Source: Planctomycetota bacterium (GTDB lineage Bacteria > Planctomycetota > Phycisphaerae > Sedimentisphaerales > Anaerohalosphaeraceae). Taken from it: 12,113 bases of DNA. The number at the start of each line of letters is the position of its first letter. Position 1 is the stretch's first letter. Positions 1 through 6,767 of the stretch are shown here, one piece after another. The notes under the pieces were generated by a model. It saw only the letters and a list, made by a program, of their open reading frames with translations. It was not told the DNA's origin and did not search any database. Position numbers and translations under genes: made by a program. The DNA lies in the NCBI GenBank assembly GCA_019456245.1, contig VRUF01000065.1:1-12113 (forward strand). Direction: 5' to 3'.

Positions 1-1311
1 TCATATATAGAAGAAGAGCATCTTCGTGATCTTGTTCAAACTCAGGAGGATAAGGAATGCGAAACCGTGGAACTTCAGGATTCGGATCTTGGCGAAGATA
101 TGCTTTCGGCGGAGATATCCGGTCCGGTCGATGCGGATAAGGCACCGGTTATCAGGTTTGTGGATCTGGTGCTCGGTCATGCGGTCAAAAGCAATGCGAG
201 CGATATCCACCTTGAACCGCAGGACAGGTGTGCCATTGTGCGAATGCGTGTTGACGGTCGTCTTCGTGATATGGTTCCTCCATCCTGGAAGATGTATGCA
301 GCGGTTGTAACGAGGGTTAAGATCCTTTCGCAGATGAATATTGCCGAGCGTCGTCTTCCGCAGGACGGTCGTTTTAAGATCAAGGCACCGGGTCGCGATA
401 TCGATGTTCGTGTTTCTGTGATCCCTGTGATATACGGTGAAAAAGTTGTGATGCGTATTCTGGACAAGTCATCTATTAATCACGATATCGCGTCGCTGGG
501 ATTTGACGAAGGTTCTCTTGAAACGTTCAAGTCAATTCTTAAGCAGCCTCACGGTATCGTTGTCGTAACGGGTCCTACGGGCAGCGGTAAAAGCACGACG
601 CTTTATTCAGCTCTTAACTATCTGAAAGATCCGACAAAGAACATCACCACTGTCGAGGATCCGGTCGAATACCGTATGGCAGGGGTTAACCAGATACAGG
701 TTAAGCCGGAGATAGGCCTTGATTTTGCCGCGTCTCTAAGGGCAATTCTTCGTCAGGATCCGGATATAATCCTTATCGGTGAGATCCGCGACAGAGAGAC
801 GGTGGAAATCGCTATCAAGGCGTCGCTTACGGGGCATTTGGTTTTGAGTACCTTCCATACAAACGATGCGCCGAGTACTCTGACTCGATTGAGCTTTATG
901 GGGGTCGACAAGTATCTGCTTGCTTCGACGATAAATCTTGTTGTTGCTCAGCGACTTATTCGACGGATATGCAGTCACTGCAAAGAGGAGGTGAAGCTGG
1001 ATCGGCAGGTTTTGCAACGGCTTCGAATAGACGAAGAGACTGCCGGGAAAACAATATTTTATCATGGCCGCGGGTGCAACATGTGCGGCGATAGCGGTTA
1101 TAGCGGGCGAGTGCCAATATTTGAATTTATGGTTATGACTGCTGAGATACGATCGGCAGTGGTGAATAATATGAGCGAATCCGAGATAAGGAAACTGGCG
1201 AGAAAAAATGGTCATGGGGGTTTGCTGGAATGTGGGGTAAGGAGGCTTGTGGAAGGTGTTACTACTGCAGAAGAGGTACTTAATACGACTTTTTCCGAAG
1301 ATATAGAGTGA
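1..1311 (+). CDS. pilB: PilB/GspE-type assembly ATPase, 5'-truncated
   Basis: Hexameric cytoplasmic ATPase that drives pilin polymerisation. The frame is open from base 1, so the N-terminal part lies outside the window; the GTG at 67 and other internal starts are not real starts. 436 residues are visible. In order: the N2-type segment with the ASDIHLEP motif, Walker A GPTGSGKST (571-597), the Asp box VEDPVEY, Walker B region DPDIILIGEIRD with the catalytic Glu codon at 781-783, the His box HLVLSTFHT, and a zinc site CSHC followed 31 residues later by CNMC. The tetracysteine site is typical of PilB/GspE and absent from PilT, which fixes the assembly role. The pilT-like gene follows after 79 bases. 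What is seen fits the family fully; only the choice between the pilus and type II secretion names is inferred, resting on the adjacent PilT. Confidence 0.93.
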   Translation, partial: SYIEEEHLRDLVQTQEDKECETVELQDSDLGEDMLSAEISGPVDADKAPVIRFVDLVLGHAVKSNASDIHLEPQDRCAIVRMRVDGRLRDMVPPSWKMYAAVVTRVKILSQMNIAERRLPQDGRFKIKAPGRDIDVRVSVIPVIYGEKVVMRILDKSSINHDIASLGFDEGSLETFKSILKQPHGIVVVTGPTGSGKSTTLYSALNYLKDPTKNITTVEDPVEYRMAGVNQIQVKPEIGLDFAASLRAILRQDPDIILIGEIRDRETVEIAIKASLTGHLVLSTFHTNDAPSTLTRLSFMGVDKYLLASTINLVVAQRLIRRICSHCKEEVKLDRQVLQRLRIDEETAGKTIFYHGRGCNMCGDSGYSGRVPIFEFMVMTAEIRSAVVNNMSESEIRKLARKNGHGGLLECGVRRLVEGVTTAEEVLNTTFSEDIE

Positions 1312-1331
1312 ACATGAGATGACAGGTGAAT

Positions 1332-1348
1332 CCGCAAACGTTTTGTGG
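1332..1348 (+). other. Small hairpin in the pilB-pilT spacer
   Basis: CCGCAAA (1332-1338) pairs with TTTGTGG (1342-1348), with one G-T wobble and a 3-base loop. An AT-rich stretch follows (1350-1378) and contains a T run, but the run starts more than 20 bases after the stem, too far for a standard intrinsic terminator. It could be a weak attenuator or a chance fold. No convincing -35/-10 pair was found here, although TATAAA occurs at 1351-1356. Confidence 0.22.
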
Positions 1349-1390
1349 GATATAAATAAATTTGTTTAATTTTTTATCCTGAGGGAACAA

Positions 1391-2452
1391 ATGGAAGAAC
1401 GTGCCTATATCGAAAAGCTGCTTGAGAAACTCTATCGTACTGACGGGGCCAGCGACCTGATCATCACCACTTTTAAGCAGCCGCAGATGCGTGTTTATAA
1501 TGAACTTGTTTCTGTCGGAGATGAAATGCTTAGTCCGTCGGAAACCGAGAGTATTTGCAAATCTATTCTCAGCGAAGAGCAGCTTACACGCTTTGAAAAA
1601 AATCGCGAACTTGATATGTCGCTGTATATCGAGCGGCTTTGCCGTTTTCGGATAAATATGTACTATCAGCGTGGTCATATGGCGATGGCAGTGCGTGTTA
1701 TTTCGAGCGAAATACCGGGTTTCGAAGAGCTTGGCCTTCCTCCTGTCATAGAATGTTTTGCAAATCTTCCCAGAGGTCTTGTTCTTATAACAGGTCCGGT
1801 TGGCAGCGGTAAGAGTACGACGGTTGCGGCGATGATAGATCATATAAATCGTACCAGGCATTGCCATATTGTGTCTATCGAAGATCCGATCGAATTTACA
1901 CATGAGAACAAGCTTGCTACGGTCGACCAGCGTGAAGTCGGTATCGATACATTGAGCTTTAGCGACGCTCTTCGTTGTGTTTTGCGGCAGTCTATGGATG
2001 TTGTTGTTGTCGGTGAGGTTCGCGATCACGCATCTGCGCAGGCGGTGATGACGCTTGCTGAGACGGGGCATCTTACGCTTGCAACGCTTCATACTCGTGG
2101 AACGGTTGCATCTGTAAACCGTCTTATCGATATGTTTCCGGAGCAGCAAAGTCAGCAGGTCAGGAGCCAATTATCGGCGTCACTTTCGGGTGTTTTGTGG
2201 CAGCAATTATTGCCTGGCCGAGAAGATATCGGCGGATTGGTGCTTGGATGCGAGGTATTGAGGGCGACGAGTGCGATAAGGACAATGATCAAGACCGGAA
2301 GGGGCGAGGAGATATACAATGCGATTCAAACCGGTAAGCAGTACCAGATGGTTACCATGGAGCAGGCAGTTAAGGATTTGTCGGCGAAGGGGCTGATATC
2401 CGAAGAATATTTTCAGTCTTCTGTTCAGGAAAAAGTGGGAAGTTTTTGCTAA
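1391..2452 (+). CDS. pilT: PilT/PilU-type retraction ATPase
   Basis: Cytoplasmic hexameric ATPase expected to depolymerise the pilus. It has 353 residues, the usual PilT length. The ATG is preceded by GAGGG (1381-1385). It starts with the PAS-like N-terminal domain (ASDLIITT). Walker A reads GPVGSGKST (residues 135-143), then the Asp box IEDPIEF, the QREVGIDT segment, GEVRD with catalytic Glu209, the His box HLTLATLHT, and the PilT-specific C-terminal AIRxxI motif as AIRTMIK (from residue 295). There is no tetracysteine site, so it is not a second PilB. Oddities: Val replaces Thr in Walker A, and the segment before Walker B reads RQSMD where PilT usually has an acidic DPD, so a PilU-like accessory role is possible. 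Its place between pilB and pilC argues for a retractable type IV pilus rather than a pure type II secretion system. Confidence 0.92.
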   Translation: MEERAYIEKLLEKLYRTDGASDLIITTFKQPQMRVYNELVSVGDEMLSPSETESICKSILSEEQLTRFEKNRELDMSLYIERLCRFRINMYYQRGHMAMAVRVISSEIPGFEELGLPPVIECFANLPRGLVLITGPVGSGKSTTVAAMIDHINRTRHCHIVSIEDPIEFTHENKLATVDQREVGIDTLSFSDALRCVLRQSMDVVVVGEVRDHASAQAVMTLAETGHLTLATLHTRGTVASVNRLIDMFPEQQSQQVRSQLSASLSGVLWQQLLPGREDIGGLVLGCEVLRATSAIRTMIKTGRGEEIYNAIQTGKQYQMVTMEQAVKDLSAKGLISEEYFQSSVQEKVGSFC

Positions 2453-2486
2453 AGATATGTAAGTTATGAAGCATTGTTTTTGGAAT

Positions 2487-2490
2487 GAGG
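2487..2490 (+). promoter_or_regulatory. Ribosome binding site deciding the pilC start
   Basis: GAGG lies 9 bases before the ATG at 2500. The upstream in-frame ATG at 2485 overlaps this site and has no Shine-Dalgarno of its own, so 2500 is the preferred start. Confidence 0.55.
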
Positions 2491-2499
2491 AATAGAACG

Positions 2500-3711
2500 A
2501 TGGAGAAATTTGAGTATGTTGCACGTGATCTTTCCGGTGAGCAGCATTCGGGATTCAGTCAGGCAGGCACTAAAGACGATGTTCTGGTCGGACTTCGCAA
2601 GCAGGGTCTGATACCTGTTGATGTTCGTATGGTCAATACTGCAAAGAGTAAGAATTCGATGATGGTCAAGCGAAAAAAGATCAAGTCGATCGAATTGGCA
2701 TCTTTCTGCTGGCAATTGCAGGCGATGCTTGAAGGTGGTATTTCGATAACTTCCGCGATCGAAACAATACGTGAAGATTGCGAGAACCGTTATTTTCAAT
2801 ATATACTTGAAAGGGTTGGCAAAAACCTTGAAGAAGGCGAACCTCTTAGCAGTTCGGTTAAGCCTTTTCCGAAAGTATTTAACAGGATGTTCTGTTCGAT
2901 GATCCTTGCCGGTGAAACAGGAGGTGCTATGCCTGCGGCGTTTGAAAGGCTTGCCGAATACTATGACGGAAAGGATAAGCTGGCTCGAAAAGTCAAAGGC
3001 GCGATCGCCTATCCGGTGTTTGTAGTTGGGTTTGTGATCCTGTTAATTGTTTTCATAATGAGCTTTATTATTCCCCGGTTTAAAAGTCTGTTTGATGATA
3101 TAGGCGGCGAGCTTCCGCTTATTACCAGGGTGATGATGTTCGGTTATGATACGTTCGTCACTTATTTGCCGTATATATTTCTTGGTTTTTGTGCGGGAAT
3201 TGCTGGACTTGTCTTCTACAGTAAGACCGACAAGGGTCGTGACTTTTTCAGTAAGTTTGTACTTAAGATCCCATTGATAGGTAATGTATTATCGCAGGCA
3301 TCCATGGCGATGTTCTGTAAGACTTTTTCTACACTTCTATCTGCCGGAGTCTCCGTTCTCGATACGCTGGAGATCATAGCCTCGATGAACGGTAATACCG
3401 TTATCAGTTCTGCGTTTCTACAGACCAGAGAGGCAATAGTTTCCGGTTCAAGCATATCTATTGGGATGAACAAGTCGCCGTTTTTTCCGAAAATGCTTAC
3501 CAAGATGGTTGAGATCGGCGAAGAGAGCGGATCGCTACCGCCTATTTTGGAAAAGACGAGCAGTTATTATGAACGAAAGGTCGACAGTACTATCGCGACG
3601 GTTACCACGGTGCTTGAACCTTTTCTTATTGTAGTAGTCGGCGGGATCGTTCTTGGCGTGGTTTTGGCGTTGTATCTTCCGATCTTTTCACTGTCCGACA
3701 TAAAGCAGTAA
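2500..3711 (+). CDS. pilC: PilC/GspF inner-membrane platform protein
   Basis: Polytopic inner-membrane protein that couples the ATPases to the growing filament. It has 403 residues from the ATG at 2500, a normal PilC/GspF length. This start gives the family-typical opening MEKFEYVARDLSGE; an in-frame ATG at 2485 would add five residues but lacks a ribosome site. Two T2SSF domains are visible. The first contains FCWQLQAMLEGGISI and the LAGETGG motif before the first membrane span (about 171-192). The second contains MFCKTFSTLLSAGVSVLDTLE and VEIGEESGSLP, the internal-repeat counterpart of LAGETGG. Further spans lie at about 219-241 and 372-394. It follows pilT by 47 bases and is probably co-transcribed with it. 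No missing motifs were seen. Confidence 0.94.
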   Translation: MEKFEYVARDLSGEQHSGFSQAGTKDDVLVGLRKQGLIPVDVRMVNTAKSKNSMMVKRKKIKSIELASFCWQLQAMLEGGISITSAIETIREDCENRYFQYILERVGKNLEEGEPLSSSVKPFPKVFNRMFCSMILAGETGGAMPAAFERLAEYYDGKDKLARKVKGAIAYPVFVVGFVILLIVFIMSFIIPRFKSLFDDIGGELPLITRVMMFGYDTFVTYLPYIFLGFCAGIAGLVFYSKTDKGRDFFSKFVLKIPLIGNVLSQASMAMFCKTFSTLLSAGVSVLDTLEIIASMNGNTVISSAFLQTREAIVSGSSISIGMNKSPFFPKMLTKMVEIGEESGSLPPILEKTSSYYERKVDSTIATVTTVLEPFLIVVVGGIVLGVVLALYLPIFSLSDIKQ

Positions 3712-3791
3712 GTTTGAAAGAAAAAAAGAAAATGAGCTAATGTGTGTATGTATTCGAGTCGAAATTATTGTAGCAGGAAAAAAGCATTACC

Positions 3792-3883
3792 TATTTGGGG
3801 GTAGAATAAGTTTGCTGGTTTTAAGTTTCTAAGAAATGTAAAAGTTACCGTATTTGAGTGTAATTAAATTTTATTTGGGGGTA
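3792..3883 (+). repeat. Repeated 12-mer TATTTGGGGGTA in the pilin leader
   Basis: The 178-base gap between pilC and the pilin (3712-3889) is AT-rich and contains the 12-mer TATTTGGGGGTA twice, at 3792-3803 and 3872-3883. A third copy with two mismatches, TATTTGAGTGTA, is at 3851-3862. The last exact copy supplies the G-run that acts as the pilin ribosome site. The gap is the longest in the cluster and sits before the gene expected to need the highest expression, so it is the likeliest place for a promoter or leader control element. No strong sigma70 or sigma54 promoter could be identified by eye. Confidence 0.45.
3877..3881 (+). promoter_or_regulatory. Ribosome binding site deciding the pilin start
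   Basis: GGGGG followed by TAAG sits 8 bases before the ATG at 3890. It supports that start over the in-frame TTG at 3854, which would place 12 extra residues in front of an otherwise normal prepilin leader. Confidence 0.5.
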
Positions 3884-3889
3884 AGAGTC

Positions 3890-4294
3890 ATGTCTAGAAA
3901 CAAAGCTTTCACACTGATCGAACTGATGGTTGTAATTCTGATCGTATCAATCCTTGCAGCAGTTGCCGTGCCGATAATGCGTGGGAGGATCGATGCGGCA
4001 AAATGGTCGGAGGGTAAGGCGATGGCAGGAACACTTGCTACGTCACTGAGGGCTTATGCAGCAGAAAAGGGGGGTAACGGCACGTGGGTTAACCCAACTT
4101 TGTCCACACTGGGATTTGCCGCCGCCGATTTGACGGGGACGTATTTTAATTCGGGCTTATATGGCTGGACATCCACATATGACAGTTCTGCCAATCCTGC
4201 ATTGACGTTTACTATTACAATCAATGCGCCTGGTAGCATTACAGCGCCTACTCAGGTCACTCTTGACCATCTGGGTCAATGGGCAGAACCATAG
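3890..4294 (+). CDS. Type IV prepilin / major pseudopilin-like protein
   Basis: Structural subunit of the filament or pseudopilus, made as a prepilin and processed by a prepilin peptidase not encoded in this window. The product has 134 residues. The leader is MSRNKA, followed by FTLIELMVVILIV, so cleavage is predicted between Ala6 and Phe7. Mature Glu5 (the subunit-docking glutamate) is present. The -1 residue is Ala rather than the usual Gly, seen in other planctomycete-type prepilins. A hydrophobic helix (about 7-30) continues into an amphipathic helix with KWSEGKAMAGTLATSLRAYAAEKG, then a Thr/Ser/Ala-rich beta part ending GQWAEP. There are no cysteines, hence no C-terminal disulphide loop. 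It is flanked by a 178-base leader and a hairpin-bearing spacer, consistent with separate, high expression. Whether it forms a surface pilus or a type II pseudopilus cannot be told from sequence. Confidence 0.9.
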   Translation: MSRNKAFTLIELMVVILIVSILAAVAVPIMRGRIDAAKWSEGKAMAGTLATSLRAYAAEKGGNGTWVNPTLSTLGFAAADLTGTYFNSGLYGWTSTYDSSANPALTFTITINAPGSITAPTQVTLDHLGQWAEP

Positions 4295-4313
4295 TAAGTG
4301 CTTTTATTGGCAT

Positions 4314-4342
4314 GTGGTTGGGGCCCTTTGTGCTCTAGCCAC
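4314..4342 (+). other. 11-bp hairpin between the pilin and pilM
   Basis: GTGGTTGGGGC (4314-4324) pairs without bulges with GCTCTAGCCAC (4332-4342) around a 7-base loop, using three G-T wobbles. It begins 19 bases after the pilin stop. No run of T follows directly (the next bases are TGCGTAGAGTTT), so it is not a classic intrinsic terminator. It could be an mRNA-stabilising or processing structure at the pilin 3' end, letting the pilin be expressed above the machinery genes. That function is inference. Confidence 0.42.
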
Positions 4343-4428
4343 TGCGTAGAGTTTATTGTTGAAAATATGCCGGTTCATCGAAATTAATTTCAGGTGAATT
4401 TGTAGGGCAGGGGAACCGTAATCGAAAT

Positions 4429-5493
4429 ATGAAATCGCTGATAAAAAAGCTATTGGATTTTTCCGGCAGAACTTTTGCAGGGTTGGATATTGATGACCGA
4501 TCCGTAAAGGCGGTGCAGTTGCACAAGGATAATGACGGTTTTTGTGTAACAGCAGCGGGCTGTTTCAATATCAAATCGTTACGTGAAGAGGGTTTTGTCG
4601 ATGCAGAACAGATCACGGTCGAAGCGATACGAAGATGTGTAGAGATGTCGGAGATTAAAGGCGGACGTGTTGTCTGCGCAGTTGACGGTCCGGATGTTTC
4701 GGTAAGGGCCTTTAATCTGCCGCCGATGGGCGAATCTGAAATTGAGAGTGCAATACTGACAGAGGCTGAGCATGTGAGTCCGACTTCCATAGACCAGACT
4801 GTTATTGATTATCAGTTACTGGACAATCCTTCCGGCGAGGGCGATGTGTACGGTGTGCTGGTTGCGGCAAGTGTTCAGGCAGTTTGCAGGAAGAACTATC
4901 TTGTCACAGAGGCTAACCTGGAAAATGTGCTGATGGATGTCGACAGCATCGCACTGCTAAACTGTTTTAGTATTTTCGGTGATCCAGCCGGCGATGCTAC
5001 GCTGGCAATCCTCAACGTTACGAATTCATTTGCCAACCTGGTGGTTTTTGCGAAAGATAAAGCTCCTTTCGTTCGTAATATTTCCATCGGTTCATCCGAT
5101 ATTATCGAACAGATTGCTGCAAATATCGGATTTTCATTCGACGAGGTGGAAGATGCGGTTTGCTGCAGCAATGAAGACGGGGTCGAAATCCCTCTTTATA
5201 TCGATTCTTTAGATGCCGCTGTCGATGTTCTTGCAAGCAAAGTCAGCGAGACGCTTCGATATTATTCCATGCACAACAGCGATGGTGAAATCGCAAAGAT
5301 ATACCTGTGTGGCGAGGGTTCTTTGATAACGGACCTGGATTTGATACTCGGTGAGAAACTACCGTATCCTGTAGAATTGTTCAATCCTTTTGCAAACATT
5401 AACTTTTCGTCAAACGTCAGCTTAAGCCACGAATTGCGTCAGCAGGGCAGTTCCATGGTTGTAGCGACAGGATTGGCGTTGAGGTCAAACTGA
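4429..5493 (+). CDS. pilM: PilM-like actin-fold alignment protein
   Basis: Cytoplasmic FtsA/actin-like protein that binds the N-terminal tail of PilN and forms the inner ring of the pilus alignment complex. It has 354 residues, the usual PilM length. Visible PilM landmarks are the first phosphate-loop strand GLDIDDRSVKAVQL (from Gly18), the VLVAASVQAVCRKNYL segment, the VLMDVDSIALLN strand, VRNISIGSSDI, and a C-terminal CGEGSLITDLD loop followed by LPYPVELFNPF. Oddities: the second phosphate-binding strand, commonly D-I-G-A-like, reads LNVTNS (Asn196), and the usual GG before the adenosine loop is CGEG (294-297), so nucleotide binding may be altered. No good Shine-Dalgarno lies close to the ATG; GGGG at 4410-4413 is rather distant, but no other in-frame start exists upstream. 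pilN follows one base after its stop. Confidence 0.9.
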   Translation: MKSLIKKLLDFSGRTFAGLDIDDRSVKAVQLHKDNDGFCVTAAGCFNIKSLREEGFVDAEQITVEAIRRCVEMSEIKGGRVVCAVDGPDVSVRAFNLPPMGESEIESAILTEAEHVSPTSIDQTVIDYQLLDNPSGEGDVYGVLVAASVQAVCRKNYLVTEANLENVLMDVDSIALLNCFSIFGDPAGDATLAILNVTNSFANLVVFAKDKAPFVRNISIGSSDIIEQIAANIGFSFDEVEDAVCCSNEDGVEIPLYIDSLDAAVDVLASKVSETLRYYSMHNSDGEIAKIYLCGEGSLITDLDLILGEKLPYPVELFNPFANINFSSNVSLSHELRQQGSSMVVATGLALRSN

Positions 5494-5494
5494 T

Positions 5495-6145
5495 ATGATG
5501 TACACATTGGACTTACTTAGAGGTCAGCATTTGCCGAAGAAAGCCAGCTACAGGGTTATCGGGTCCATTGTTGCAGCCTATGCGTTTTTTGTGGTTTTAT
5601 TTTTTACGGTGCTTAGTACTTATGTTCATGATAAAGGAAGTATCGCAGCGAATAAAGAGCTGCTGGAATCTGTCGAGCAGAAAACAGCCGGGCTGAAATC
5701 GCAGGTCGAATCTGCCGAGGTTATCGTTTCGTCAAGTGAAATAACAGTAGCCTCGCTTAAAGAAGTTTCCGATGTTGTTTCGTGGCAGATGCAGTGGTCG
5801 GACCTGCTGGTTCTGATGTCCAGTAAGATGCCGAAATCGCTCATTGTCGAGCAAATGAGAGTGAAGGTGCGAGGAGAGAACATAACTGTTGCTAAGAGGA
5901 ACGAACCAACAAAGAAAGTTTCGGTTTCCAGGCCAAATCGCACTCTTACGATAGATTTGTATGGTTTGGCCAGTCGTGATACCGACAAGTCGATTCGTGA
6001 TTTTCAGAAAATACTTATCGGGCAAAACAGTTCGCGAGGGACCGTCAAGGACGTTGTAATCGCGGTGCGAGAACCTGATAAGCTTGATGGTTATGATATT
6101 ATTCGCTATCAGCTTAACCTGACGTTTAACCAGGGCGGATCATAG
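5495..6145 (+). CDS. pilN: PilN-like inner-membrane alignment protein
   Basis: Bitopic inner-membrane protein. In the PilN family a short cytoplasmic tail binds PilM and a periplasmic coiled coil plus ferredoxin-like fold pairs with PilO. It has 216 residues, near the family length. The tail MMYTLDLLRGQHLPKK parallels the INLLP-type PilM-binding motif of PilN. One membrane span lies at about 20-42, then a coiled-coil-like stretch rich in Glu, Lys and Ser (about 48-95). The segment QWSDLLVLMSSKMPKSLIVEQMRV matches the PilN pattern leading into the folded domain. GAGGT at 5481-5485, inside the end of pilM, is the ribosome site for the ATG at 5495; a second ATG at 5498 is equally possible. Sequence similarity is weak away from the tail, so the call rests on architecture and position. 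Confidence 0.82.
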   Translation: MMYTLDLLRGQHLPKKASYRVIGSIVAAYAFFVVLFFTVLSTYVHDKGSIAANKELLESVEQKTAGLKSQVESAEVIVSSSEITVASLKEVSDVVSWQMQWSDLLVLMSSKMPKSLIVEQMRVKVRGENITVAKRNEPTKKVSVSRPNRTLTIDLYGLASRDTDKSIRDFQKILIGQNSSRGTVKDVVIAVREPDKLDGYDIIRYQLNLTFNQGGS

Positions 6146-6155
6146 GGGTTTTATT

Positions 6156-6767
6156 TTGAAGGACTGTTTTAAGAAAACATCTGTTCGACTGCTTTGCATA
6201 TGGGGAGGTTTGATGTTTGTCCTTTTGGTGGCGTGTGTTTTTTGTGTTTTACCCACACGAAACCAAGCAAGGCGGCTTGCGTTACGCCTTTCTGATTCCC
6301 AGAACGAACTGGATAAGGCGAAGCATTATGCGGACCATGATAATGTTCAGTTTCTGATGAGCAGTGCCAAAGCCAGCCGGGATAGATTGCGGCATTTTGT
6401 TACCGAAACAGATATTGCAACCGATTGCGGTTTTATTGTCAGTACTATTGCCGAAGAAATGAAGATATCTGATTTTACGTCCCGTTATTATACCGGCAAA
6501 GCTACAGCATCTATTCCAAACTGCGAGCATATTTCAATGACGCAGATGAATTTGTCATGGCGTGGAAGCTTTCCGGAATTTTTGCGTCTTATCAACAGAT
6601 TAGAGCGTCACAGTCCGGTCATTTTTGTAGACAATTTTAGTTTAATGCCTGTAGATGGCATGTCCGGATCGTATGAGATCGATACTTACCTGTTAATGTT
6701 GATACTCGATGTTTCAGAGCAAACTTATGAAAACGAGAAATTGGGAGTTGTTTCAATAGCACAATGA
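6156..6767 (+). CDS. pilO: PilO-like inner-membrane alignment protein
   Basis: Bitopic protein expected to pair with the PilN-like protein in the periplasm. It has 203 residues from a TTG start at 6156, chosen because AGGGG (6144-6148) lies 7 bases upstream and the next ATG (6211) would cut into the membrane span. Order: short basic N-terminus, one membrane span (about 9-32), coiled coil (about 35-75), then a PilO/GspM-type ferredoxin-like domain, recognisable in ISMTQMNLSWRGSFPEFL followed by RLINRLERHSPVIFVDNFSL. Its stop overlaps the ATG of the ParA-like gene in an ATGA, implying coupled translation. Assignment is by architecture, the segment above and gene order; GspM of a type II system is the alternative name. 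Confidence 0.8.
   Translation: MKDCFKKTSVRLLCIWGGLMFVLLVACVFCVLPTRNQARRLALRLSDSQNELDKAKHYADHDNVQFLMSSAKASRDRLRHFVTETDIATDCGFIVSTIAEEMKISDFTSRYYTGKATASIPNCEHISMTQMNLSWRGSFPEFLRLINRLERHSPVIFVDNFSLMPVDGMSGSYEIDTYLLMLILDVSEQTYENEKLGVVSIAQ

Noticed and set aside
1319..1356. ATGACA (1319-1324) and TATAAA (1351-1356) as a sigma70 promoter for pilT
   Set aside because: The spacer is 26 bases, too long for a working -35/-10 pair.
1280..2170. 296-codon open frame on the - strand opposite pilT
   Set aside because: It lies antisense to a gene with full PilT motifs, its product is rich in His, Arg, Lys and Thr with no recognisable domain, and it has no plausible translation signal.
3768..3842. TTGTAG, TTGCTG, TAGAAT and TGTAAA as promoter elements before the pilin
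   Set aside because: No pair has both good sequence and a 16-18 base spacer, and no sigma54 GG/GC pair was found; a promoter is likely here but cannot be placed.
3854..3889. TTG start giving the pilin 12 extra N-terminal residues
   Set aside because: The ATG at 3890 has a ribosome site and gives a normal six-residue prepilin leader; the longer form does not fit prepilin processing as well.
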